DNA from: Streptomyces sp. CNH099
Lineage (GTDB): Bacteria; Actinomycetota; Actinomycetes; Streptomycetales; Streptomycetaceae
Direction: 5' to 3'
NCBI GenBank assembly: GCA_000514715.1
Contig: AZWL01000001.1
Coordinates: 744,186-808,185 of the forward strand
DNA length: 64,000 nt
Shown: positions 35,585 to 45,241 of the stretch, in pieces
How positions within the stretch are numbered: position 1 is the stretch's first letter
Layout of the letters: every line of letters starts with the position of its first letter
Position numbers and translations under genes: made by a program
The notes under the pieces: generated by a model
Databases searched by the model: none
The model's input: the letters and a program-made list of their open reading frames with translations, nothing else
Told to the model about the DNA's origin: nothing

Positions 35585-36389
35585 ATGTCCGAACTTCCGA
35601 CCCGCCGAGCGCTCATCGGCGGAGCCCTGGGCATCGCGGCGCTGCCGGTCGTGACGGGCTCCGGGTGCCTCGGCACTGCCGGTCCCGGGCCCCTCCGCGG
35701 CCTCCCGTGAGCCGTACGAGGTCCTCGTCTTCTCCAGGACGGCGGGCTTCCGCCACGACGCGATCGACGAGGGCATCGCGGCGCTGAAGGAACTGGGGGC
35801 GGAGAACGACTTCCAGGTGACCGCCACCGAGGACGCCGCCGCGTTCACCGGCGACGGCCTCGCCCGATTCCAAGCGGTCGTCTTCCTGAACACCACCGGC
35901 GACGTGCTCGACGCCACCCAGCAGGCGGCGTTCGAGCAGTACATCGGGGGCGGCGGCGGGTACGTCGGCGTCCACTCGGCCGCGGACACCGAATACGGCT
36001 GGCCCTGGTACGGCCAGCTGGTCGGGGCCTACTTCCAGTCCCACCCGCACATCCAGAACGCCACGGTCGTCGTCGAGGACCGGACCCACGACGCGACCGC
36101 CCACCTCGGCGCGACCTGGCGCCGAACGGACGAGTGGTACAACTACCGGACCAACCCCCGCGCCGGGGCCCGCGTGCTGGCCTCGCTCGACGAGAGCAGC
36201 TACAGCGGCGGGACGATGAACGGCGACCACCCCATCGCGTGGTGCAAGGAGTACGCGGGGGGTCGCTCGTTCTACACCGGCGGCGGGCACACGGCCGAGT
36301 CGTACGCCCAGGCGGACTTCCGGCGCCACCTGCTGGGCGGCATCCGCTGGGCCGCCGGCACCGCCGGCACCGCCGGACCCGGCATGTGA
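35585..36389 (+). pseudogene. Frameshifted secreted ThuA-domain protein
   Basis: A signal-like start, RRALIGGALGIAALPVVTG, opens at the ATG at 35585 with a ribosome-binding site (GGAAGGGAA). It stops after 41 codons. The adjacent frame continues without a break as a ThuA-like domain: YEVLVFSRTAGFRHDAIDEG at 35712, GGGGYVGVHSAADTEYGW, and GDHPIAWCKEYAGGRSFYTG near the end at 36389. One extra base between about 35650 and 35670 (for example in CCGGGTGCC) would explain the break. The downstream part could start only at GTG 35817, losing the first strands. ThuA domains occur in sugar-processing proteins. Confidence 0.8.
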
Positions 36390-36621
36390 CGTCCGGCGGG
36401 CTCCCGGACCCGCGGGGGGCGCCCGGGCCGGGGTGCGTGCGGTATCCGGGCGCTCCGGGGGTGGTGGGAAGGCTGCGGCGCGGGGAGTGGTGGGCCCCCG
36501 CGCCGCGGCTGCCTCCGCTTCCGCGGTACGGGAGCATCACCCCGGTCGGGCGGTGAAGCGGTACGTGCCCGCCGCGGCGCGGCGGCAGGCGGCTGAGGAG
36601 GCTACGCGGGTCCGCGGTCAT
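36390..36621 (-). other. Leftward gene start with operator but no recognisable body
   Basis: On the minus strand, an ATG at 36621 has an excellent AGGAGC ribosome-binding site five bases upstream and a LacI-like operator immediately before that. The predicted protein starts MTADPRSLLSRLPPRR but soon becomes Pro/Gly/Arg-rich low-complexity sequence that does not look like a protein, and it runs antisense into the ThuA gene. I read it as the promoter and first codons of a truncated gene. The rest of 36390-36759 holds no other gene. Confidence 0.35.
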
Positions 36622-36632
36622 CAAAAGCTCCT

Positions 36633-36646
36633 TTGATACGTTTCAA
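36633..36646. promoter_or_regulatory. LacI-like operator TTGATACGTTTCAA
   Basis: A 14-bp near-palindrome (one mismatched pair) with central ACGT in an AT-rich pocket. It abuts the ribosome-binding site of the truncated leftward frame and lies 114 bp before the rightward transporter operon, so it could serve either. Confidence 0.5.
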
Positions 36647-36759
36647 TGGGGGCTGTTCAGCCCCTTGAAAGAAATTCACTCTCTTGACGACAGGCGGCGT
36701 CTGGGGGACGTTGTTCGGCGAATCGCGTGCCAGTGCGCCGACCCCGAGGGAGCACCTCC

Positions 36760-37974
36760 ATGCCCCGACGCCTCCGCTTGCGTTCGTCACTCACGTACAC
36801 CTTCGCCGGTCTCGTCCTGGCGGCCGCGGCCTTCGGCTGCGGAGCACCGGACGACGGCGACTCCTCGTCCGAGAGCGGCACACCGGAGCAGATACCCGAC
36901 AAGCCCGCGAAGCCCGTGGCGCTCGACATCCTGGACGTCGCCGGGAACCTCCAGCTGACCCAGGGCATGATCGACGAGTTCGTGGACGAGCACCCGGACA
37001 TCGTCAGCAAGGTGACCTACGACCAGGCCCCGGCCCCCGACCTCGCCGGGAAGGTCAAGGCCCAGCAGGACGCCGGCCGGGTCCAGATCGAACTGGTGCT
37101 GACCGGCACCGACGGGCTCGCGGCCGGGCTCGACCAGGACCTGTGGGCCGGCATGGCGGAGCACGAGGACAGGATCGGCAACCCGGACTACCTGGAACCG
37201 GCCGCCGACATGGCCGAGTTGGCGCAGGGCAAGGGCGTCGCGCTCGTCTACTACCCGTCCGGGCCACTGCTCCAGTACAACCCCGACGCGGTCGACGACC
37301 CGCCGACCACCCCCCAGGAGCTCCTGGACTGGGCGAAGGCCAACCCGAAGCGGTTCCAGTACGCCCAGCCGCCCAACTCCGGGCCCGGCCGCACCTGGCT
37401 GATGGGCCTGCCGTACCTGCTCGGCGACAAGGACCCCACCGACCCGGAGAACGGCTGGGACAAGACCTGGGCGTACCTCAAGGAGCTCGACCGGTACGTC
37501 GGCAACTACGCCTCGGGCACCACCGAGACCATGCACAACCTGGCCAAGGGTCAAGTTGACATGATCATGACGACGACCGGCTGGTACATCAACCCGCGCG
37601 CGCTCGGCACCGTCCCCAAGGAGATCGAGGCGGGCCACTTCGACGACATGACCTGGGTGACGGACGCCCAGTATGCAGTCGTACCCAAGGGCGTCAGCGC
37701 CGACACCATGTCCGCCGTCCTGCAGCTGATCAAGTGGATGCTCACCCCCGAACAGCAGGCCAAGGCGTACGACGAGGGCTACTTCTACCCGGGCCCCGCC
37801 GTGCGGGACGTGCCGCTGTCCATGGCCCCGGAGGAGTCGCAGCAGGTGATCGAGGAGTACGGGGAGCCGGAGTTCGACCGGTGGATCGAGGAGTTCCCCA
37901 AGGAGCCCTCGCTCCCCGCCGAGCAGCAGGTCACGGCGTTCGACCTGTGGAACCGCGAAGTCGCGGGCCAGTGA
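36760..37974 (+). CDS. ABC transporter substrate-binding lipoprotein (PotD/iron-polyamine type)
   Basis: A 404-residue extracellular binding protein. Signal peptide with lipobox ending Cys27 (AAFGC), then an Asp/Ser/Gly tether. The fold is the bacterial extracellular solute-binding class with VALDILDVAGNLQL, GKGVALVYYPSGPLLQYNPD and PPTTPQELLDWAKANPKRFQ, similar to YnjB/PotD-type proteins. The ATG at 36760 follows GAGGGAGC. First gene of a tight four-gene operon with ATPase and two permeases. The substrate cannot be read from sequence; polyamine-like, opine or sugar-phosphonate ligands are all possible. Confidence 0.85.
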   Translation: MPRRLRLRSSLTYTFAGLVLAAAAFGCGAPDDGDSSSESGTPEQIPDKPAKPVALDILDVAGNLQLTQGMIDEFVDEHPDIVSKVTYDQAPAPDLAGKVKAQQDAGRVQIELVLTGTDGLAAGLDQDLWAGMAEHEDRIGNPDYLEPAADMAELAQGKGVALVYYPSGPLLQYNPDAVDDPPTTPQELLDWAKANPKRFQYAQPPNSGPGRTWLMGLPYLLGDKDPTDPENGWDKTWAYLKELDRYVGNYASGTTETMHNLAKGQVDMIMTTTGWYINPRALGTVPKEIEAGHFDDMTWVTDAQYAVVPKGVSADTMSAVLQLIKWMLTPEQQAKAYDEGYFYPGPAVRDVPLSMAPEESQQVIEEYGEPEFDRWIEEFPKEPSLPAEQQVTAFDLWNREVAGQ

Positions 37975-37987
37975 GCGAGGGCTGTCG

Positions 37988-39171
<1,184 letters not shown>

Positions 39172-39175
<4 letters not shown>

Positions 39176-40071
39176 GCGCCGACGCCCGGGAGGGCCGCCC
39201 GGCGCTGCGCCACCGCCTGGCGGAGCGCGGCGTGGACCGTACGACGATGCTCGTGCTGCCCGGGGTGGCCTTCCTGCTGGTGCTCTTCTGCTACCCGTTC
39301 GTCTACGGCCTGCAGCTCTCCTTCCAGCCGGCCGAGGGCGGCGGCCCGTTCGCCAACTACCGCACGTTCTTCGAGGATCCGTATCTCCGCGAGACGATCT
39401 GGCTCACCCTCCGGCTCGCCGTGCCCGCCGCCCTGATCAACTGCCTGGCGGCGGTCCCCGTCGCGTTCCGCACCCGCGGCGTCTTCCGCGGCCGGCGGCT
39501 GGTCATGACGCTGCTGGTGATGCCGATCACGCTGGGCACCGTGCTCACCGCGCAGGGGCTGCTCGGCTACCTCGGCGCCAACGGCTGGTTCAACAAGATA
39601 CTGACCGGTATCGGGATCATCGACCAGCCGCTCGGCCTGGTGCACAACTACTGGGGCGTGCTCGCCTCCCTGGTGATCAGCGGCTTCCCGTTCTCGTACC
39701 TGCTGACGCTCTCCTATCTGACGGGCATCGATCCCAGCCTGGAGCGGGCCGCCGCCACCCTCGGCGCAAGCCGCCGCCAGCGGTTCCGGCACGTGCTGCT
39801 GCCGCTGCTCGCCCCCGGTCTGGCGATCACCTTCTGCCTCTCCTTCGTGCTGGCGTTCGCGGTGTTCCCCTCCGCCCAGCTGGTCGGCGACCCGCGCGGC
39901 AGCACGCACGTCATCTCCATCGAGGCGTACGAGGCCGCCTTCCAGCAGTTCGACTACCCGATGGGCTCGGCGATCGCCATGATCATGGCCGCGGTGATGC
40001 TGGTGGTCGTCGCCCTGGTGCTGACGTGGCGCTCACTGCTGTACCGCGGCGCGACGGGAGGCAAGGGCTGA
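39172..40071 (+). CDS. ABC transporter permease (PotB-like)
   Basis: A 299-residue inner-membrane permease with six predicted helices. It starts at a GTG overlapping the ATPase stop. The first helix is MLVLPGVAFLLVLFCYPFVY, and the coupling motif ERAAATLGASRRQRFRHVLL lies near residues 192-211. Partner of the next gene, coupled to it by a TGATG overlap. Confidence 0.92.
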
Positions 40072-40997
40072 TGGCCGGAACCACCGGGAACGTCGACACC
40101 CGCGACCCGCTGGCGCCGGACGGCGCCGCCGCCGGGCCGCACGGCGGGGAGGAGCCGGCGCGCAGGCGGCGGTTCGGCCGGCCCGTGACGTGGGTGACGG
40201 TCCTCGTCTTCGGGCTGTTCTTCGTCAACCTCGCCGGGGTCATCGGCGTGCCGCTCGTCGACTCGTTCGGCAGCCGCTGGTTCACCACCTGGCTGCCGGA
40301 GGGCTGGACGACCAAGTGGTACGGGGAGGCCTGGGACGAGTTCGCCCTCGGCCAGGTCTTCTGGGCCACGGCGCTGGTGTCGCTGCTGGTGGTGCTGCTG
40401 TCCGTGGCCATCGGCGTGCCCGCCGCGTACGCCCTGGCCCGGCGGAGCTTCCCCGGCAAGAAGCTCGTGCTGCTGCTCTTCCTGCTGCCCATCCTGGCGC
40501 CGCCGATGACGTACGGCATCCCGCTGGCCACCGTGCTGTACAAGTTCCATCTCGCGGGCAGCTTCACCGGCGTCGTGCTCGCGAACCTGGTGCCGTCGGT
40601 GCCGTTCGTGGTGCTCACCATGACCCCGTTCATCGAGCAGATCGACCCGCGGATCGAGGCGGCGGCCCGGATGTGCGGCGCGAAGACCACGGCGATCTTC
40701 CTGCGGATCCTGGCGCCGCTGCTGGTGCCCGGCATCCTCGCCGCGTCCGTGCTCGTGCTGGTGCGTACGGTCGGCATGTTCGAGCTGACCTTCCTCACCG
40801 CGGGACCGGAGAGCCAGACGCTCGTCGTGGCGCTGTACTACGCGATGTTCTCCGCCGGCATCCGCACCCAGCAGTCGATCGACGCGATGGCCGTGATGTA
40901 CATGTTCTCCATGCTGGTCCTGCTCGTCATCGCGTTGCGCTTCGTCAACCCGACGCAGTTGGTGACCAGGGTGAAGGAGGAACAGACGGAGAAGTGA
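40071..40997 (+). CDS. ABC transporter permease (PotC-like)
   Basis: A 308-residue second permease with a Gly/Pro/Arg-rich cytoplasmic N terminus, six helices (first VTVLVFGLFFVNLAGVIG) and coupling motif EAAARMCGAKTTAIFLRILA. The ATG shares an A with the preceding stop codon. Completes the four-gene importer. Confidence 0.92.
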   Translation: MAGTTGNVDTRDPLAPDGAAAGPHGGEEPARRRRFGRPVTWVTVLVFGLFFVNLAGVIGVPLVDSFGSRWFTTWLPEGWTTKWYGEAWDEFALGQVFWATALVSLLVVLLSVAIGVPAAYALARRSFPGKKLVLLLFLLPILAPPMTYGIPLATVLYKFHLAGSFTGVVLANLVPSVPFVVLTMTPFIEQIDPRIEAAARMCGAKTTAIFLRILAPLLVPGILAASVLVLVRTVGMFELTFLTAGPESQTLVVALYYAMFSAGIRTQQSIDAMAVMYMFSMLVLLVIALRFVNPTQLVTRVKEEQTEK

Positions 40998-41016
40998 GCC
41001 GCCCGGTGGGCGGCTC
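40996..41016 (+). terminator. Terminator hairpin after the Pot-type operon
   Basis: Perfect 9-bp stem GAGCCGCCC / GGGCGGCTC with a GGT loop, overlapping the last permease stop codon. Confidence 0.65.
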
Positions 41017-41141
41017 GCCGGTTCCCGGACGTCCGGCTCGTCCGGCCGGATTGCGTCCACCGCTCGGGCGACCGGCGGAAGGCTGGGTAACACTGCGCAC
41101 AGTCCCCCTTACACAGTACGTTCGTCGAGGGAGGTGGATCT

Positions 41142-43097
41142 GTGCGTTCCGGAGAGGAGTTCGCGGACCGCTACGTGCTCCACGAGGTCATCGGCGCGGG
41201 GCGCGGCGGCGATGTGTGGCTGGCCCACGACACGATGGTGGGCCAGGACGTCGCGCTGAAGCCGGAGCGGACGGAGGGCGAGGGCGAGACCGCGGTGCGC
41301 CGGCTGCTGGGCGAGCCGCGCGCCCTGGCCAAGTTCCGCGACCATCCCCACGTCGTGACCCTGTACGACGTCGTCACCGTGGCGCCGGACGGCGGCGGGG
41401 GCGAGGCGGACACGTACTGGTTCGTCATGGAGTACGTGCCCGGCGGCGGCCTGGACCGGCAGCCGCCGGTCTCCCCCGAACGGGCGGCCCGCATCGGGGC
41501 CCAACTCGCCGACGCGCTGGCCGCCCTGCACGAGGAAGGCATCGTCCACTGCGACGTCAAGCCCGCGAACATCGGCCTCACCCGGCGCGGCGACGCGAAG
41601 TTACTCGACTTCGGGGCGGCCTACAGGGCCGGCGGCAGCGAGACCATCACGTGCAACGGCCCGTACAGCTACACCCCGGACTACGCGGCTCCGGAACTGG
41701 CCCGGGGCAGCGTCCCCCGGCCGGCGTCGGACGTGTTCTGCCTGGCGGCCACCCTCTACGCCCTGGTCACCGGTACGCCGCCGCGTGGCGGCGCGCGAGG
41801 GGAGAACGAGCGGGACGGCCACCGGGAGGACACGGGCTCCCGGGGGAACAGCCGGAGCATGCGGCACCTGCGGGCCGAGCAGGGCTTCGTCGAGATGGAC
41901 GCCGACGCCGTGGGACCGCTGCACCCCGCCCTGGCCGCCATGCTCCGACGCGACCCACGGCAGCGCCCCGACGCCGCGGAGGCCAGGCATCTGCTGGAGG
42001 ACATCGCCACGGCCGGCTCCCGGGCCCCGGTGGACACCCCCGCGGACAGGACCGCAGCACCCGGGGACACCGCCGCCCTCGACACCGTCACGAGGCGCCG
42101 GCGCCGGCCGTTGCTCGCGGCCGCGCTCGCTGCCGGCGCCGTGACCGCTCTGGCACTCGCCCTCGTCCTCGGCGGTGAGGGCGAGGACGGGAAGACCGCG
42201 TCCCGGTCCGCCCAGAGCGGGCGACCGGGGGCGCGGGCCCTGATCGGCGACCCGCACACGGCGGACGTGTGCGCCCTCGCCGACACCGCCGCTCTCGACC
42301 AGTTCGCCGGCGAGGACGTCCGCAAGGATGTGGACTACGGGAACTTCGACCGCTGCGACGTCCTTGTGGGCGTCGACGACGAGACCCGGATCGACGTGTC
42401 CATCCGCCTCCTGGAGAGCGCGCCGCCCCAGGGGGTCAGGCCCTCCCGCACGATCGGGAGGATCAGCATCGTCGACGACGAGGCGGAGGACGACGAGTGC
42501 AGCCGGCTGCTGACCACCGGCGGCAGCGCCGAGGAGACCCTGGTCCAGGTGCGCGTCAACATGGGCGAGGGCTCGGTGAGCGGCGGCAACGCCACCCTGT
42601 GCACGGTCGCCGAAAGAGCCGCCGAGAGCGCGGCCGAGGTCCTCGACGCCGGCCCGCTCCCCCGCCGTGCACCGGCCTACCCGCAGACCTCGCTGGCCTG
42701 GCGGAACGCCTGCGAACTCCTCGACGCCACCGCGCTGTCCGCCGTCCCCGGCCTCAGGGCCGACGTGCCGGACACGACGATCGCGAACTGGGGCTGCGAG
42801 TGGTCCGGCACCGTCGACGAGCTGGACGCGGAGGTGAGCTTCTTCCGGGACCAGCCCCGTTCCGCTCAGGACGGCACGGTCCTCACACTCGGCGGATACC
42901 GCACGGTCGTCCAGCCGAACGACGACGGCGACTCCTGCAGCGCGCTTGTCGAGCACCACAGGTACAAGGGCCTGGATGCCGTGACCGCCGCCGAGATGGT
43001 GCGCCTCGACGTCGAGGGCGAACGGCCCATCGAGGATCTCTGCGGCATGGCGCAGGACCTCGCGGCATCCGCCGCCGACCGGCTCCGCACGCAGTGA
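41142..43097 (+). CDS. Membrane-anchored Ser/Thr protein kinase with duplicated extracytoplasmic domain
   Basis: A 651-residue PknB-type receptor kinase. Kinase domain about 1-290: Gly loop GAGRGGDVW (18-26), catalytic Lys40 in DVALKPE, HCDVKPAN (136-143) in place of the common HRD motif, DFG at 156-158 and an APEL motif. One membrane helix is at about 318-345. The outside part (about 360-651) contains two similar Cys-paired domains (around VCALADTAALDQF and ACELLDATALSAV) resembling DUF3558-type lipoprotein domains. It starts at GTG with GGGAGG upstream. It stands alone, so its signal and targets are unknown. Confidence 0.9.
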   Translation: MRSGEEFADRYVLHEVIGAGRGGDVWLAHDTMVGQDVALKPERTEGEGETAVRRLLGEPRALAKFRDHPHVVTLYDVVTVAPDGGGGEADTYWFVMEYVPGGGLDRQPPVSPERAARIGAQLADALAALHEEGIVHCDVKPANIGLTRRGDAKLLDFGAAYRAGGSETITCNGPYSYTPDYAAPELARGSVPRPASDVFCLAATLYALVTGTPPRGGARGENERDGHREDTGSRGNSRSMRHLRAEQGFVEMDADAVGPLHPALAAMLRRDPRQRPDAAEARHLLEDIATAGSRAPVDTPADRTAAPGDTAALDTVTRRRRRPLLAAALAAGAVTALALALVLGGEGEDGKTASRSAQSGRPGARALIGDPHTADVCALADTAALDQFAGEDVRKDVDYGNFDRCDVLVGVDDETRIDVSIRLLESAPPQGVRPSRTIGRISIVDDEAEDDECSRLLTTGGSAEETLVQVRVNMGEGSVSGGNATLCTVAERAAESAAEVLDAGPLPRRAPAYPQTSLAWRNACELLDATALSAVPGLRADVPDTTIANWGCEWSGTVDELDAEVSFFRDQPRSAQDGTVLTLGGYRTVVQPNDDGDSCSALVEHHRYKGLDAVTAAEMVRLDVEGERPIEDLCGMAQDLAASAADRLRTQ

Positions 43098-43109
43098 CGG
43101 CAGCCGGGA

Positions 43110-43384
43110 CTCGCGGATGCGGATGATGCGGTGGCTGCGGGCGGTCACGGTGTGGGACCGCCCGGCAGCGCGGTAGTCCGCGCGTGAGCCGCCGACCCGG
43201 TCGCACGTGGCGAAGCCGCCGTCCAGCAGGATGACGCCGGGGCCGGTCCGGTTCACGGCCCGGTCGGACCGGCGGGTGGTGCGGGGCCGGTGGCGAGGAC
43301 GTGGTCGACGGCCGCGTTGAGGGTCTCGACCCCGGCGATGAGGGCGGATTCGCGGGCGGGCAGGGCGCGTTCGGCCGAGAGTGA
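43110..43384 (-). pseudogene. IS5-family-like transposase remnant
   Basis: Two overlapping broken frames (GTGA junction at 43253-43256). The downstream piece reads VILLDGGFATCDRVGGSRAD and then TARSHRIIRI. In IS5/IS112-like DDE transposases these two blocks are separated by about 25 residues, so the middle is deleted, and the C-terminal part is missing where it meets the kinase gene. The upstream piece (ALPARESALIAGVETLNAAV) is an eroded N-terminal portion. No terminal repeats are visible. Not functional. The surrounding gap 43098-43589 holds no intact gene. Confidence 0.55.
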
Positions 43385-43508
43385 ACCTGCCGCAGGCAGT
43401 TCAGCAGCCGTTCACGGGGCGGCAGTGTCCGGTCCCGGATCGGGCCGGACCCGTGCCGCGCCACCCGTTGACCGGACGTCGCGGGTGAGGACAGACTTGA
43501 GCGTTCGA

Positions 43509-43522
43509 TGAAACATTCTTCA
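43509..43522. promoter_or_regulatory. Inverted repeat TGAA-N6-TTCA upstream of the pca operon
   Basis: TGAA ACATTC TTCA (followed by C) lies 68 bp before pcaI. A longer version of the same pattern, AGTGAA-N6-TTCACT, precedes the aldehyde dehydrogenase gene at 57038. The nearby GTTCGAT also resembles the start of known PcaR boxes. Candidate site for an IclR- or MarR-type pca regulator; short arms make chance possible. Confidence 0.35.
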
Positions 43523-43589
43523 CCAGACGAACAGTCGGGAGGCACGGCGCAGCAGAGTCAGGACAGCCGGACAGGAGGGGGCAGGGTCC

Positions 43590-44402
43590 ATGGCCGAGAT
43601 CCGTTCGCTGCGGGACGCCGTCGCCGCGCTGATCCACGACGGCGACACCGTGGCGATGGAGGGCTTCACCCATCTCATCCCCTTCGCCGCCGCCCACGAG
43701 GTCATCCGCCAGGGCATCACCGACCTGACCCTCGTGCGCATGACCCCGGACGTGATCTACGACCAGCTCATCGGCGCCGGGCTCGTCCGCAAACTCGTCT
43801 TCTCCTGGGGCGGCAACCCCGGTGTCGGCTCGCTGCACCGCTTCCGGGACGCGGTCGAGAACGGGTGGCCGCGCCCGCTTGAGGTGGAGGAGCACAGCCA
43901 CGCCGGAATGGCCAACCGCTACGTCGCCGGCGCGTCCGGGCTGCCGTTCGGCGTCCTGCGCGGCTACGCGGGCACGGGCCTGCCGGAGCGGACGGACACG
44001 GTCGGCACCGTACGCTGCCCCTTCACCGGCGAGGAGCTGGCGGCCGTCGCGGCCCTCAACCCGGACGTGACCGTCATCCACGCCCAGCGCGCCGACGCCG
44101 CCGGCAACGTCCAGCTGTGGGGACTGCTCGGCGTGCAGAAGGAGGCGGCGCTGGCCGCGCGGCGCGTGCTGGTCACCGTCGAGGAGGTCGTCGAGTCGCT
44201 TGAGCCGCGCCCCGGCGCCGTCGTCCTGCCCGCGTGGACCGTCACCGCCGTGGCCGAGGTGCCGGACGGCGCCCGTCCCTCGTACGCGGCCGGCTACTCC
44301 GAGCGCGACAACGGCCGTTACCGCGACTGGGACGCGGTCTCCCGCGACCGCGCCGCCTTCGCCGCCTGGCTGGAGACCCACGTACGGGAGGGAGCCCAGT
44401 GA
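43590..44402 (+). CDS. pcaI: 3-oxoadipate CoA-transferase subunit A
   Basis: A 270-residue alpha subunit that, with the next gene product, moves CoA from succinyl-CoA to 3-oxoadipate in the beta-ketoadipate pathway. Family I CoA-transferase fold with DGDTVAMEGFTHLIPFAAAH near the start, VFSWGGNPGVGSLHRFRD and HAQRADAAGNVQLWGLLGVQ. A good AGGAGGGGG ribosome-binding site precedes the ATG. First gene of a seven-cistron operon with 4-bp overlaps; its stop overlaps the GTG of subunit B. Confidence 0.93.
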   Translation: MAEIRSLRDAVAALIHDGDTVAMEGFTHLIPFAAAHEVIRQGITDLTLVRMTPDVIYDQLIGAGLVRKLVFSWGGNPGVGSLHRFRDAVENGWPRPLEVEEHSHAGMANRYVAGASGLPFGVLRGYAGTGLPERTDTVGTVRCPFTGEELAAVAALNPDVTVIHAQRADAAGNVQLWGLLGVQKEAALAARRVLVTVEEVVESLEPRPGAVVLPAWTVTAVAEVPDGARPSYAAGYSERDNGRYRDWDAVSRDRAAFAAWLETHVREGAQ

Positions 44403-45241
44403 GCGGCTGGAGCAGCGACGAGCTGATGACGGTCAACGCGGCGCGCGCGCTCGCGGACGTGCGGACCTGCTTCGTCGGCATCGGCCTGCCGAGCACCGCG
44501 GCGAACCTGGCCAGGCGCACGGTCAATCCGGGCCTGGTGCTCCTCTACGAGTCCGGCACGATCGGCTCGAAGCCGACCCGGCTGCCGCTGTCCATCGGGG
44601 ACGGCGAACTCGCCGACACCGCCGACGCCGTGGTGCCGGTGCCGGAGATGTTCAACTACTGGCTCCAGGCCGGGCGGATCGACGTCGGCTTCCTCGGCGC
44701 CGCGCAGCTCGACCGGCACGCCAACATCAACACCACCGTCGTCGACCGCGGCCCCGGCCGGCCGCAGGGCCGGCTGCCCGGCGCGGGCGGCGCGCCGGAG
44801 ATCGCCGCGAGCTGCGGGGAGGTCCTGGTGGTGGTGCGCCACTCGCCCCGCAGCTTCGTCGAGCGGCTGGACTTCGTCACCTCCGTGGGCCACGGCTCGG
44901 GCCCCGGTGACCGCCGCCGCCTCGGGCTGCGCGGCCGGGGCCCCGCCGCCGTCATCACCGACCTCGGCATCCTGCGCCCCGACCCGGCCACGGCCGAGCT
45001 GGTACTGGCCGAGCTGCACCCCGGCGTCAGCGCGGAACAGGCGCGGGCGGCCACCGGGTGGCGGCTGAGGACCGCCGACATCGTCGGCACCACGGCGGCA
45101 CCCACCGCCGCGGAGCTGCGCACGCTGCGTGCGCTGAAGGCCGCGGGAGCGACGGAGACGACCGGGAGGACAGGGGCGACGGAGACGACGGGGACGACGG
45201 AGACGGCGGGGACGACGGGGACGACAGGAGAGCGCGTATGA
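44399..45241 (+). CDS. pcaJ: 3-oxoadipate CoA-transferase subunit B
   Basis: A 280-residue beta subunit. Active-site Glu51 in LLYESGTIGS, the signature of family I CoA-transferase beta chains, with FNYWLQAGRIDVGFLGAAQLD and ITDLGILRPDPAT downstream. The last 30 or so residues are a Thr/Gly/Glu repeat (ETTGTTETAGTTGTTG) encoded by GAC/GGG-rich tandem DNA, dispensable-looking and unlike the rest of the protein. Its stop overlaps the ATG of pcaH. Confidence 0.93.
   Translation: MSGWSSDELMTVNAARALADVRTCFVGIGLPSTAANLARRTVNPGLVLLYESGTIGSKPTRLPLSIGDGELADTADAVVPVPEMFNYWLQAGRIDVGFLGAAQLDRHANINTTVVDRGPGRPQGRLPGAGGAPEIAASCGEVLVVVRHSPRSFVERLDFVTSVGHGSGPGDRRRLGLRGRGPAAVITDLGILRPDPATAELVLAELHPGVSAEQARAATGWRLRTADIVGTTAAPTAAELRTLRALKAAGATETTGRTGATETTGTTETAGTTGTTGERV
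45150..45236 (+). repeat. Degenerate GACGGAGACGACGGG repeat at the 3' end of pcaJ
   Basis: About 87 bp of irregular ACG/GAC triplet-like repeats encoding a Thr-rich tail. Probably slippage-prone low-complexity sequence. Confidence 0.6.

Noticed and set aside
36684..36689. TTGACG at 36684 as the -35 of the Pot-type operon
   Set aside because: No acceptable -10 hexamer lies 16-19 bp downstream, so I did not call a promoter.
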